A DNA stretch of 64,000 nucleotides from JAVHYG01 sp040390025 (GCA_040390025.1 JAZJZD010000007.1:1-64000), one strand, 5' to 3'; shown: positions 34,557-43,507, counted from the first letter of the stretch. Notes: generated from the letters alone by a model not told the origin. Made by a program: numbers and translations.

Positions 34557-35633
34557 TTAATTAAAGCGATAAGCATTAATACTTGTTGTGAATCCACTCG
34601 CATTGTAGTTATGGTTTATATGCTTTATTATCCAATCGCCATTAATCTCGTTTTGTAGCCCAACTAATTGCAGTGTTTTTCCAGTAGATAAATTGCTGTC
34701 ACCAATGCATTTAAGATTGATTATTTGTTTATTTCTAGCTAATTGTCGGTATTTAGCTTTGGCTGCATAGTGAGCTTCTTCTTTTAATGAAAATATTTCT
34801 CGAATAGTGAATTTTTTATTAGAACCAGTACTTTTTATATTGCTTTTAATCTTTTCTGAATTTTCTTGGCCAGAAGGATAGGTTTCTAAACAATAGCTTG
34901 CACTGTCATAATCGTACCAATAAGCAAGAGCAGAATGATAGTTATCAGCCTCTTGTTTCTCTACTTGACAGCTACTAATGTTACTATTGTCCAATATAAT
35001 TGGAAATTTATTTTTTATATCTTTTTTTAGGTTATCATATTCCTTAAAAATTATTTTATTCTGTTTTATTTTGAAATAGGCATTGTACTGTTTAGCGAGA
35101 CGCGATAAGAAATGTATATCTGATTCTACATATTGATATTCTTGGAGGGGTACATCTTGATAACCCTCTCCAATTTCTGTCGATAATTGATATTTTTTAG
35201 CTATTGATTTAATCACATCGGCAATTGTTTTTTCTTCTTCTTCATTTGGATTTTTCCAGGCTTCAGTTTGTTTATCTAAAAAACCTTTCAGTAAATTTAT
35301 AGATTTTGCAGTAACATTAAGCATGGAGGGCGGCGTAGCTACATTCAAGGAGTCAATATAAAAACTTCCCATATCTGTAAGTAAAGGCGGATATCCTAGT
35401 TTTAATTCTAGCGTTTTGCCAAAATTGGGAGGTGGGATGAATAAATTTGCTTTAAAGCTGCGGTTGTCAAAAGAGAGAGTTAATTCATCTATAAAAGTAT
35501 CTAAATGATCCGTTATACTTAAGCTAAGCACACGATTGTGTAAAAAATCATGTAGTTTTTTATTTTTTGAACTCAATTTATAACTAGGCTGTGAACTGAG
35601 TTTAGGTAATACGATGCTCATATTTAATTCCAT
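34557..35633 (-). CDS. Baseplate hub protein, P2 gpD-like
   Basis: A 358-residue homolog of P2 gpD, the hub that joins tube and spike. The N-terminal beta domain has FIDELTLSFDNRS and GKTLELKLGY. The middle contains VADVIKSIAKKYQLSTEIGE-type and QEYQYVESDIHFLSRLAKQY motifs typical of gpD/VgrG-like hubs. It ends with GDWIIKHINHNYNASGFTTS (the W-hxH-x12-GF feature). Overlaps gpX by 10 bases. Confidence 0.88.
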   Translation of the reverse strand: MELNMSIVLPKLSSQPSYKLSSKNKKLHDFLHNRVLSLSITDHLDTFIDELTLSFDNRSFKANLFIPPPNFGKTLELKLGYPPLLTDMGSFYIDSLNVATPPSMLNVTAKSINLLKGFLDKQTEAWKNPNEEEEKTIADVIKSIAKKYQLSTEIGEGYQDVPLQEYQYVESDIHFLSRLAKQYNAYFKIKQNKIIFKEYDNLKKDIKNKFPIILDNSNISSCQVEKQEADNYHSALAYWYDYDSASYCLETYPSGQENSEKIKSNIKSTGSNKKFTIREIFSLKEEAHYAAKAKYRQLARNKQIINLKCIGDSNLSTGKTLQLVGLQNEINGDWIIKHINHNYNASGFTTSINAYRFN

Positions 35634-35923
35634 AAATCTTGTAAGCTTTGATCAACAGGCAATTCTTTAATATCTGGTAATACAACTTCTAGGCCAGGTG
35701 GTAAGTGGAGATAGTTGCTGAGGCCAGGATTGGCTTCTAAGACTTTTTCAATAATGCCATTAATACCACTATCTTCGGCAGAAAACATATTAAGAAAATT
35801 ATTTAATATAGGAATATTAAATGGGTTTGCGGCTGATCGCAAAAGATCATTACGAATATAGTGTCGCCAGCAAATATAGTCTAAAGTTTCGTCATTTGTA
35901 GATGTAAAGTAATAGTTTGTCAT
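35624..35923 (-). CDS. Tail protein X-like (LysM-type) baseplate component
   Basis: A 99-residue protein matching phage tail protein X: EANPGLSNYLHLPPGLEVVL followed by P, the classic NPGLA-x-G-x-LP-x-G-x-x-hxLP motif. An N-terminal DETLDYICWRHY resembles the start of X/LysM-like domains. It likely sits at the hub and tube interface, like Afp7. It is longer than most X proteins by an insertion around residues 30-60. Confidence 0.85.
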   Translation of the reverse strand: MTNYYFTSTNDETLDYICWRHYIRNDLLRSAANPFNIPILNNFLNMFSAEDSGINGIIEKVLEANPGLSNYLHLPPGLEVVLPDIKELPVDQSLQDLWN

Positions 35924-35941
35924 ACCGATGTCCCTTTTTAT

Positions 35942-36433
35942 TTATAGCAAACCTAATACATTGAGAACAGCGCTATCAGGATGATATCGTTTTAGATCGA
36001 GTTTAAATTCCACTTTACGAGGAGCGCCCCGTGTCGCAAAAATACTATTAGTTTGATCGATACGCTCAATCAGCCATAAACCAAAAATGCCTCCGTCACA
36101 CCCTAACAAGGGCAGGGGCACTCCTAAACTTGCGATAGTACGCATAAATGAAATATAAAATACGCTACCCACTATTTGTAAGTATATAATGCCTTCTAAA
36201 TGAATTTTATCTTCACCGATATTGATAAACTGAGCGGCAGGTCCGCTGGCTGTTAAGTTTTTTAATATCGGTATTGAACCGGTATTGAGCCGTTGTAGTG
36301 TTGCCCAATTATAACTGGTTGACCGTTGATAGGTCTGATAGGCGGCTGTGTCTAAGTGAAAAACAACAGGCCCTAAAATTAGCATAGGTGGAGTACCGCT
36401 AAAATTTGATTTGATTGATAAATGATTTATCAC
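35942..36433 (-). CDS. P2 gpU-like tail protein
   Basis: A 163-residue protein that follows P2 gpU: PMLILGPVVFHLDTAAYQ with TYQRSTSYNWATLQRLNTGS, then INIGEDKIHLEGIIYLQIVG, GLWLIERIDQTNSIFATRG and APRKVEFKLDLKRY. In P2 it acts at the tail terminus and in completion of the tail. It lies between the tape-measure candidate and gpX, as T-U-X-D order predicts. Confidence 0.88.
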   Translation of the reverse strand: MINHLSIKSNFSGTPPMLILGPVVFHLDTAAYQTYQRSTSYNWATLQRLNTGSIPILKNLTASGPAAQFINIGEDKIHLEGIIYLQIVGSVFYISFMRTIASLGVPLPLLGCDGGIFGLWLIERIDQTNSIFATRGAPRKVEFKLDLKRYHPDSAVLNVLGLL

Positions 36434-36448
36434 GCTAGCTCCTTATTT

Positions 36449-37504
36449 TTATAAAAAATCGGAATATGTTTTTTTTCTTTTCTCATTAAATAGATTAAAG
36501 GCTAGGTTATTCATTTCATTTTGTTTGTTTGTTTGTACCAGCGTTTCTATCATTACTTCTATATTGGATAACCGGCTATCTAATTTAATGTGCTTATTGT
36601 TTTGCTCTTTCTGTACTCTAGAAATAAAATTTTCTGAATAATGTTCTTCTTTTTTTGTTTTGCTTAAATGAAAAATATTTTTCATAAGCGTGGAAGCATA
36701 TTGTTGTTGAATTTTTTTTATGTCCATTTTTTCAGTTAAAATACTTTTGTTTATGTTATGAAGTAGTATTGTTTTTTTGTTATAAACGTTTCCTAAGAAT
36801 AAATTATTTTTTTTTATTGATTTATTCTCTGATTGTAGATATTTATTGTTATATTTATTATTGTTGGATAGAATCTCTAAAGAATAGGTTGACTTTATTT
36901 TAGGATTAATAAGTTTTCGAGGCTGTTTCTTTGTTTTTGATAGTTCGATCTTCGATCGAACAGTAGAGGCGGAATCTAGAAAATAAGTTTGATAAGTTTT
37001 TAAGGGTTGTAATAAGTATTTTTTTATTGATGATGAACTAATCATTTGCAATGGCAGTGACGAGCGATTTTTTTCTATAATATAGCGGTTTGTTAAGGCA
37101 TTATTGTTACTATTTCCTATATAGTTTTTAACTAAAAACATTTCGCTTTGTTGGCGCAAAAAAAACTTATTTTTTAAAAGATTGCTTATAGTGTTATGTT
37201 TTTTTGATAAATTAATTTTATTAAGTTCTTTATTTAAAATATTAAAATAATTTTTATAATAAATACGATTGGATATTATATTTTTTTTTACAGGTAAGTC
37301 CGTCGAATTTTTTTTATTTCTTAGGAAGCAATTGGCTAGCGGATATGTTATTTTTTTAACCTTTATTTTCCTAGATAAATGCTTAAGTAATAGGTTATTT
37401 GGCTTATGCAAACAAATACGGTTACTTTTTAAAATAATCGGATTTAATAAGATAATAGTATTTTTTTTTAACATAAAAAAATTTAATAGAGTATAGGTTC
37501 GCAT
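36449..37504 (-). CDS. Candidate short tape-measure protein (positional), no sequence match
   Basis: A 351-residue, extremely Lys/Asn/Ile/Leu-rich protein at the exact site (after E/E', before U) where P2-type tails encode the tape measure. It has no transmembrane block, is predicted helical and basic, and ends with a coiled-coil-like segment, SRLSNIEVMIETLVQTNKQN. I recognise no family. If it is the ruler, about 0.15 nm per residue would predict a tail near 50 nm. Alternatively it may be a decayed or unrelated insertion. ATG at 37504 or 37474. Confidence 0.5.
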   Translation of the reverse strand: MRTYTLLNFFMLKKNTIILLNPIILKSNRICLHKPNNLLLKHLSRKIKVKKITYPLANCFLRNKKNSTDLPVKKNIISNRIYYKNYFNILNKELNKINLSKKHNTISNLLKNKFFLRQQSEMFLVKNYIGNSNNNALTNRYIIEKNRSSLPLQMISSSSIKKYLLQPLKTYQTYFLDSASTVRSKIELSKTKKQPRKLINPKIKSTYSLEILSNNNKYNNKYLQSENKSIKKNNLFLGNVYNKKTILLHNINKSILTEKMDIKKIQQQYASTLMKNIFHLSKTKKEEHYSENFISRVQKEQNNKHIKLDSRLSNIEVMIETLVQTNKQNEMNNLAFNLFNEKRKKTYSDFL

Positions 37505-37562
37505 TAGAAATGCTTAACTCGTCATTGCGAACGTGATTAGCGCGCGACAACCCATGAATTTT

Positions 37563-37966
37563 TTACTGGTTTCCCGATTGCTTTTTTAATAAGCAAGATA
37601 AGCTTTCTAGCCAAATAAATAATTCGGTTATAGGTAAAGCGAGTAAATCTTTCAGATTCCAATGCGTATATTGCGCGAGTAGCAACATGCACTCACGTAA
37701 TGTATCCGCATCAGCGTCTAATCCCCCTTTTTTTTTACAAGCGCATCTTTAATTTTTTCATAATCGATTAAATCCATCTTTTTAATGTCTTCAGGAGATA
37801 TTTGGCATAAGCTTGCCATTAAATAGGCTTCTTTCTCCAGATCGCTTCCTGACAAACTATCAGCAACTAAACTGTCTCCTACTGTGGGTCTTCTTACTTT
37901 TATGATATTTGTTGTTACCCCATTCGTTGGAATGGGGTACGCTAACTGTATTTCTATTTCATTCAT
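37563..37966 (-). CDS. Tail assembly chaperone E-E' fusion made by predicted -1 frameshift
   Basis: The zero frame reads GTA AAA AAA AAG GGG GAT TAG. The heptamer A AAA AAG at 37733-37727 is in the correct phase for -1 slippage. After it the -1 frame is open for 54 codons to TAA at 37565-37563, giving GGLDADADTLRECMLLLAQY, then THWNLKDLLALPITELFIWL, ending KKQSGNQ. The second block resembles P2 GpE-family proteins (H-W-x-hxxLhxLPhxELxxW). The product would be 134 residues, mirroring the E/E+E' pair of P2-like tails. Confidence 0.8.
37718..37966 (-). CDS. Tail assembly chaperone, P2 gpE / Mu gp41-like (zero-frame product)
   Basis: An 82-residue protein: QLAYPIPTNGVTTNIIKVRR and PTVGDSLVADSLSG with a Glu/Lys-rich C-terminus. 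It is typical of the small tail assembly chaperones between tube and tape-measure genes. It chaperones the tape measure during tube polymerisation in phages. It terminates just after a slippery A9-G5 run, so a fraction of ribosomes should produce the longer form. Confidence 0.82.
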   Translation of the reverse strand: MNEIEIQLAYPIPTNGVTTNIIKVRRPTVGDSLVADSLSGSDLEKEAYLMASLCQISPEDIKKMDLIDYEKIKDALVKKKGD

Positions 37967-37989
37967 TTTTGTGTTCTCAACATTTAAAA

Positions 37990-38511
37990 TTAGCCGCCAA
38001 AAATAGCGGTTTTCCAGGTGGCTAGCTGATCATTACCGTTTATTACTCTTTCCATATTAACGACATCGATCTTGATTATTTCTTTATCATTAATGGTTAG
38101 CTCATAATAGGTCGCTACAAAACTGACTTTAAAGGTGACTAAACTTCCTAGTTTCCAGGAACCAAAATCATTTTCTTTAATTGTGCCATTTAGTTTTATG
38201 ACAGTGGCCTGTACTGCTTCGCCATTAGCAAATGCACCACGAAAGGTTAAGGAGGTTGCATAGTCGAAAAAACTGAAGAGATTCAATGTGGCTATATTAT
38301 ATTCGGCGAGCGAAAAATCACAGCTTAGACTTTCCATGCCTACTTCAATAGGGATCGATGCATCCATGCCGCCGGCACGAAATTCTTCAGTTTTGATACT
38401 TAATTTAGGTAACGTTAATTCAGTAATAAGCCCGGCATAACTCGCTTGATCAACACCGGGTTTCGCTATATATAAATTAAAATTTTTCAGTGTATGTGGG
38501 ACGGTAATCAT
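37990..38511 (-). CDS. Inner tube protein, P2 FII-like
   Basis: A 173-residue tail tube subunit. P2 FII features: LKNFNLYI at the start, ELTLPKLSIKTEEFRAGGMD, IPIEVGMESLSCDFSLAEYN, and GSWKLGSLVTFKVSFVATYY. It forms stacked rings ejected by sheath contraction. Starts in an ATGA overlap with the sheath gene, implying coupled translation. Confidence 0.9.
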   Translation of the reverse strand: MITVPHTLKNFNLYIAKPGVDQASYAGLITELTLPKLSIKTEEFRAGGMDASIPIEVGMESLSCDFSLAEYNIATLNLFSFFDYATSLTFRGAFANGEAVQATVIKLNGTIKENDFGSWKLGSLVTFKVSFVATYYELTINDKEIIKIDVVNMERVINGNDQLATWKTAIFGG

Positions 38512-39752
38512 GCTAGTGCCTCGTTAAGATAATCTTTGGTTATAAAGCTTTGAAAAGTAATGCGTTCAGCAGGATAGGGCGCTGAAAAATCAAAATTAAT
38601 ATAGAAGTGGCCTAGAGTTAGGCTATCTGCTGTATTTTTTACCAGATCGGCCCAACATTTTCCATTAATAATAGCGCCTTGTAATTTTAGTTTACGTATA
38701 AAGGCATTAACGCTATCGACGATAGTATCTATTAGATTTTTTGTGATGGTTTGGTCGATAGCCCACATATGATTTTCTAATAAGCTCATATTGAGGACGT
38801 CTGCGGTGCGGCGTACGGGTAAAAATTCAAAATTTTTATCGGGGCCTTCCTTTATATAGGATTTATTGCCCCAAAGCCGATAACCACCTTGCCAAATAAT
38901 GGTATTAATATTTATTTTATTAAGATCATTAGCTAAGCAATTAGCATCACCTAATGTAAAGTCTATTTCTTCTGCTAATCCGCTTATATTCGATAATTTA
39001 TAATTGGAAGGGCTATACCAGTATCCACGTTCATTGTCTGACTTGACCATAAGACCAGCAACGAATGCAGAAGCCGGGCGTACAGTATCTATTTCCTTAT
39101 TCTCTTCATCCTCTTTTTTATTTTTACGTTTTACTATGACGTTCGGATAAAGTAGGTATAAACGGTCGCTTTGTGCTAGGTCATTGGTTGCCGCTTGAAT
39201 CTCAGCTAATTCATTTTTTTCAGCAATTAAATCAACTAAGGCAACGGCTTTTAGTTTTTTAGCGGCTTCTACTAATTTATTAGCAAGTTCTTTAACTTCT
39301 GAGCTATTAGTAGTTAATTCAGGGGCAACTAAAATTTTAGGACCTACTTTTAACTTTTCAGCAGATTTTTCAAGTAATTTAATACCTTCCGCTATATCGT
39401 CCTTTGTTTTTATAGGCGCAACAACGACTTTCGTGACTACTTGCGAGTAGATATCCTGTAAAGTTTCAACGAGTGTTCCGGTACTATTTTCTCCAAAATG
39501 ATTAAAAAAATTATCGATAGAAGTGACGAGGTAAGGTTCTTTATAAAATTTATTATTAGGATCCTTTTTATCTTCTGTAACTTGTCCACCCTGATTGTCG
39601 TCGTTAGTTCCTTCCGTTTTTTGCGCAGATACTGTTGTTTTGTTAAGGTCTAAAATACCAATCAAACCAATAACTGATGAATCGACACTATTAATTGAGG
39701 GTGCCATCGGCATTTCTATAACTTCTACACCATGTAAGTATTGTCCTGGCAT
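38508..39752 (-). CDS. Contractile tail sheath protein, P2 FI-like
   Basis: A 414-residue sheath subunit. The N-terminus MPGQYLHGVEVIEMP and the C-terminal domain (RRTADVLNMSLLENHMWAID, FIRKLKLQGAIINGKCW and LTLGHFYINFDFSAPYPAER) are characteristic of P2 FI. The central region has an A-K-rich segment (LANKLVEAAKKLKAVALVDL). Its presence shows that the apparatus is contractile. A TAAGGAAA ribosome-binding site precedes the ATG. Confidence 0.93.
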   Translation of the reverse strand: MPGQYLHGVEVIEMPMAPSINSVDSSVIGLIGILDLNKTTVSAQKTEGTNDDNQGGQVTEDKKDPNNKFYKEPYLVTSIDNFFNHFGENSTGTLVETLQDIYSQVVTKVVVAPIKTKDDIAEGIKLLEKSAEKLKVGPKILVAPELTTNSSEVKELANKLVEAAKKLKAVALVDLIAEKNELAEIQAATNDLAQSDRLYLLYPNVIVKRKNKKEDEENKEIDTVRPASAFVAGLMVKSDNERGYWYSPSNYKLSNISGLAEEIDFTLGDANCLANDLNKININTIIWQGGYRLWGNKSYIKEGPDKNFEFLPVRRTADVLNMSLLENHMWAIDQTITKNLIDTIVDSVNAFIRKLKLQGAIINGKCWADLVKNTADSLTLGHFYINFDFSAPYPAERITFQSFITKDYLNEALA

Positions 39753-39819
39753 ATGATTTCCTTATTTTTTATAAAATTTTCTAGTGGTTAACGTTTAAGT
39801 TATTATTCAAGCATTTTCA

Positions 39820-40779
39820 TTATGTTTTAAATTCCTTTTTAACGATCGTTAATTTTTCCAATAAAGGAGCTTCATTTACACTGCATTCTAAAACTTCAAT
39901 GTGATTATCCTCCCCTATTTTGTTTAACTTTATTTCTAATTTTTCAATCAGTGGATAAGTAAAATTACTCAGTAACTCTGAAACACTGATAACAGTATTA
40001 AATTTATATTTCTTGTCAAAATAATCTTCACATATTTTCTTTATATAAGCAGTGGTTTTATTTTCGTTGTCTGAGGTTAATTCTGCTGTGCAGGTTATGT
40101 GAATCGCTAATTTCTTAATTATTCCCTCAACTAATGTATACTTATCCCGGATAGGAATGATATCTTTTTGATTAATTTTACTTTTTAACGAGGATTCAAT
40201 ATTCTTAAACCATGTTTCTGTATTGTCTTTAACTTTAGGTAGTAAGAAAATATCGAGTTCTTTTTTTTCAGAGTTTTGAATAATAGCTATATCCTTTAAG
40301 CTGGGCTCCAACAGTAAAAAATTGTGGGTATAAGCGGTTTTCGTTCCAGTTTTACTTAAAATGCCTAATCGTGAAGAAAGACGTTTTTTTATGGCCTCAT
40401 CTGTTTCATATAAAGGGAGTTCACTCTCCTTATCTATTGTGAATTGTCTGCTCATTCCAAATAAAGAAATAATTTCGTCAAGCTGCTGATTTTTTGCCCC
40501 TCTTTTTTTGTCATTTTCGGGTGCTGGGATTAATATCTGCAATATTTGATTAATTTCACGGCGTAGTAAGCTTTCACGTTCAGCTAATGTTCTTAGCAAC
40601 GCATTAATTAAATATTGATTCGCGGATTTTTCCGATAGAGGGCTTAGATTAAGCTCGAAGCTTTTTAATAGAAGATCGTAGTCTTGGCAGAAATCCTCGA
40701 AGCAATCTTCTGTACTTTTTTCTTCAATAAGTTTCGGAAAATCGAGCGTATTTAAATAGTCTGTGATTGAAGTATCCAT
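39820..40779 (-). CDS. Baseplate J-like protein, second of a tandem pair
   Basis: A 319-residue protein close to P2 gpJ. The N-terminal helix bundle has INALLRTLAERESLLRREIN. The central ETDEAIKKRLSSRLGILSKT, followed by GTKTAYTHNFLLLEPSLKDI, matches the E-S/T-D-xx-xRxR and P-x-hxDh core of the family. It forms baseplate wedges. It begins 3 bases after the first J gene. Confidence 0.82.
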   Translation of the reverse strand: MDTSITDYLNTLDFPKLIEEKSTEDCFEDFCQDYDLLLKSFELNLSPLSEKSANQYLINALLRTLAERESLLRREINQILQILIPAPENDKKRGAKNQQLDEIISLFGMSRQFTIDKESELPLYETDEAIKKRLSSRLGILSKTGTKTAYTHNFLLLEPSLKDIAIIQNSEKKELDIFLLPKVKDNTETWFKNIESSLKSKINQKDIIPIRDKYTLVEGIIKKLAIHITCTAELTSDNENKTTAYIKKICEDYFDKKYKFNTVISVSELLSNFTYPLIEKLEIKLNKIGEDNHIEVLECSVNEAPLLEKLTIVKKEFKT

Positions 40780-40782
40780 TAT

Positions 40783-41730
40783 TTATCCGTTACCCTTTAA
40801 GGTAAATGTAATGTTTTTATTCCAGCGCAGTGCTTCATTTTCCTTCGCTTCTAACTTATCTCCGCTTTCAATGACTGTATTACCCTTTACAAGTTTTTTT
40901 AACTTTAAACTGACGTTTTTAGCGCCATTCTTATGAAACAGTTTGAAAAATAGCTTCGTTGAAATTGTTTTATGTAAATAAAATAGCTTTTCAGTCGTTT
41001 CCCCAATTTCAGGTTTAGTCATCACTTCTATATCTTCGAGAGAATAATTTGTATCTAGTGTAATGTTTGCTTCAATTGTGTAATTAATTATTTCAGCAAA
41101 TTGTATGTTTATTTTGTCGGTAATTCGACGAATGTTCTCATCCTCTATTTTTTTTTGTATGTCAGCTTTAAGTTTTTCGGCAGAAATTAGCTTATTTTCA
41201 TTATTTAATAAGATATAAATAGTAACGGCGTGATCTTTATCAACTACGTTGACGTCTCTAATTGCTTCATTTCCAAATTCTCTAACAAAGTATTGATAGG
41301 CATCTTTAGTTCCTGTTGTGTAATAAGGCGTCTCATTCCAAAATGTAGAAATATCCGTTCTTATTTCAGTGAAATTTTTTGCATCTTTATTTTTATCTAA
41401 GATGAGATGCGCTAACTGATTTAATGATTTACCACTTGACTGAGATAGTAAGGATATTTTTATAGTATCCTTGATTTTTTGACGAATGAGTAATTCTCTA
41501 TAGGCCGCTATTTCAATTGTTTTTAACATAGGATCGCTTTCAGACAAGCTCAAAAAATCAGGATAATAGACTTGAATTTTTTTGATTAACGACGCCTTGG
41601 TGTCGAGAAGTATTTTTTCATAATTATAGTTATGTATTTCACTTTGATCAGTTAAACTCGTATCGTTTTCTTCATTGTTGAGTTCTGGTAGGGGTGTTTC
41701 TATTTCCATCGCCGTATGTTTATTTTGCAT
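40783..41730 (-). CDS. Baseplate J-like protein, first of a tandem pair
   Basis: A 315-residue gpJ-like wedge protein: YPDFLSLSESDPMLKTIEIA, YRELLIRQKIKDTIKISLLS, and a central block TFWNETPYYTTGTKDAYQYF followed by DVNVVDKDHAVTIYIL. The N-terminus (EETPLPELNNEE-like acidic region) is extended. The tandem J-like pair may correspond to the two non-identical wedge proteins of Afp/PVC particles (Afp11 and Afp12). Confidence 0.78.
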   Translation of the reverse strand: MQNKHTAMEIETPLPELNNEENDTSLTDQSEIHNYNYEKILLDTKASLIKKIQVYYPDFLSLSESDPMLKTIEIAAYRELLIRQKIKDTIKISLLSQSSGKSLNQLAHLILDKNKDAKNFTEIRTDISTFWNETPYYTTGTKDAYQYFVREFGNEAIRDVNVVDKDHAVTIYILLNNENKLISAEKLKADIQKKIEDENIRRITDKINIQFAEIINYTIEANITLDTNYSLEDIEVMTKPEIGETTEKLFYLHKTISTKLFFKLFHKNGAKNVSLKLKKLVKGNTVIESGDKLEAKENEALRWNKNITFTLKGNG

Positions 41731-41749
41731 GAGCTAGGCCTTTGTTGTT

Positions 41750-42097
41750 TTAATTCATGAGTTGAATATCAGATAAATTGATGGTATTTCCTGATTGAAT
41801 GTAATTACCTTCTAGAGTAACCAATAATTTTTCTAGTTTTTGTTGAACTGTCAGTTTTTTTAATGCGATATTCTTCTCTTGAAAAAGGAGTGTACTGGCT
41901 AAGTAGGATTGGATTTGTATGAGTGTATACTCGTTGATAGGTGAATCTATGAGCTCCATCACATTGGATCCATAATTGCGCCGCATAATGCGACTTCCTA
42001 ACGGCGTATTAATAATGTCATTGATAGACTGTCTTAGATAGTGTGCTTCGTCCGCTATGGGGCTTCCATCTTGATTGTTCATCCCTAATACGTTCAT
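41750..42097 (-). CDS. Baseplate protein gpW/gp25-like
   Basis: A 115-residue protein with the gp25 signature: SINDIINTPLGSRIMRRNYG followed by SNVMELIDSP. It initiates sheath assembly at the baseplate in phages and T6SS (TssE). It has a good AGGAA ribosome-binding site. Confidence 0.92.
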   Translation of the reverse strand: MNVLGMNNQDGSPIADEAHYLRQSINDIINTPLGSRIMRRNYGSNVMELIDSPINEYTLIQIQSYLASTLLFQEKNIALKKLTVQQKLEKLLVTLEGNYIQSGNTINLSDIQLMN

Positions 42098-42109
42098 GTT
42101 TTATTCCTA

Positions 42110-42766
42110 TTATTTCTTTTTTACATCTACTTGATTAGCGGTTAATGTAATGTTGCCTGCGGAGATTTCAATGTTTTTATCAGTTTTTATAGAAATATTT
42201 TGATCTTTATCGAGTTGGAAATAAGCGTTTCCTTTTTTTAGTTCCACAAAAGCGTTATTATTTTCTTTTTGCACCGTTGTGAATGAGATATCTCCATGGC
42301 TAATTTCTAGGCCACTTTCTTTATTATCATCATCTGCATAAGCACGGATTTTTATTGCGTCTTCTTTTAAGGAAAATACAAGTTCGTGCTTTTTGGAGTC
42401 ATAGCTTGTCGTTGTTCCATCGTTATAATAGTTTTTGTTCATTGAATCTATGTCTACCGGCATGTCAGTATGGTTTTCATTGTCTTTTTCGCCGTAATAA
42501 ATTGAGCCGGCGATGATCCCCTGCATTAAATTTCCAAAAGGGGATATAATAATCACTTGTTCACCTGCGGCTGGAAGCCAGCAGGTTTTTCCATTACTTC
42601 CCGCCCGTTGTGCCATAACCATTAGATCAGGTACTTCTTTTCCATTTATGTTAACAGTGGCTTTTCCTGTTACAGAGTCAACTTTGACAATGGTGCCCAT
42701 CATAATATGTGTGGCACTTTTTCTATCAAGGTCGTTTAATTCAGAAGTATTTTCTTTATAATCCAT
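42110..42766 (-). CDS. Baseplate spike protein, P2 gpV-like
   Basis: A 218-residue spike. The OB-fold domain begins MMGTIVKVDSVTGKATVNIN and includes PAAGEQVIIISPFGNLMQGI and IAGSIYYGEK. The C-terminal beta-helix region repeats short strands (GNAYFQLDKDQNISIKTDKN, IEISAGNITLTANQVDVKKK). No HxH iron-binding tip like that of P2 gpV is visible at the C-terminus, so a separate tip protein may be needed. Preceded by AGGAAAA. Confidence 0.88.
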   Translation of the reverse strand: MDYKENTSELNDLDRKSATHIMMGTIVKVDSVTGKATVNINGKEVPDLMVMAQRAGSNGKTCWLPAAGEQVIIISPFGNLMQGIIAGSIYYGEKDNENHTDMPVDIDSMNKNYYNDGTTTSYDSKKHELVFSLKEDAIKIRAYADDDNKESGLEISHGDISFTTVQKENNNAFVELKKGNAYFQLDKDQNISIKTDKNIEISAGNITLTANQVDVKKK

Positions 42767-42820
42767 TATCTTTTCCTAAATTTTATAAAATTTATACGAT
42801 TATAATTTTTTTAATTAGCT

Positions 42821-43507
42821 TTATTTTTGAATTATAATTATGTTTTCTACCATAGCCTTTCTGTCTTTCTTGCTTAAATTAAAAATATTTTCTTTAATGC
42901 GTATAGTTTGTTCCCAGTTAAATAAGAATAAAGAAAGATCTTTTGGATGTGCTTCGTTCTCATCTTCGTATAAATCTTTCGCATGTGCTTGGATAGACGG
43001 ATTCCAACCTTTAATACCGGTTATTTGTTTGGCTTCGACGGTTAGACCATAAAGGTCTACGCTTTTTAAGTTAGTAGCCGGAAACACAGCGTTTAATTTC
43101 CAACGATTATTTGGAATCACGTTTAGGATTGGAGTTAATAGATTAAGGTCCATTCTTTCCTCGAGTGCTGCTTTTGAGTTACTGACAAGTAATATATAGG
43201 CGCTCAATTGCAGCGTTACATCGGCTTGTTCGCTTTCGATAGCTTGCACTTTAGTAATATTGGAAATCAACGTATATATTCCTGCACAAAGTGTTATATT
43301 TGGATTATCATTTAAATATTTTTTTAATTTCTTATACCTTTTTTCACTACCTTCCCAGCCGGGATGAAGTTCGACTTCTTTAATTTTAAACTCAGGTTGA
43401 TCTTTATATAAATCAGGGCTCATTAGCTCAGCGCTAAGCTCTGTAGTGATTTTTTCTAGTAAGTAAAAAAAACTAGTTACTTCTTTTTTTTTTGCTGAGG
43501 TATTCAA
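42821..43507 (-). CDS. Tail-terminator/cap-like protein candidate, paralog 1
   Basis: A 228-residue protein paralogous to 31947-32543 (NNRWKLNAVFPA, VDLYGL, GWNPSIQAHAKDLY, HPKDLSLFLFNWEQTIRIKE). It has an extra N-terminal region with ELHPGWEGSEKRYKKLKKYL. TTG start within a TTGA overlap with the gpI stop. It may cap or terminate the tail or occupy the baseplate. Assignment rests on size and position only. Confidence 0.5.
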   Translation of the reverse strand: MNTSAKKKEVTSFFYLLEKITTELSAELMSPDLYKDQPEFKIKEVELHPGWEGSEKRYKKLKKYLNDNPNITLCAGIYTLISNITKVQAIESEQADVTLQLSAYILLVSNSKAALEERMDLNLLTPILNVIPNNRWKLNAVFPATNLKSVDLYGLTVEAKQITGIKGWNPSIQAHAKDLYEDENEAHPKDLSLFLFNWEQTIRIKENIFNLSKKDRKAMVENIIIIQK

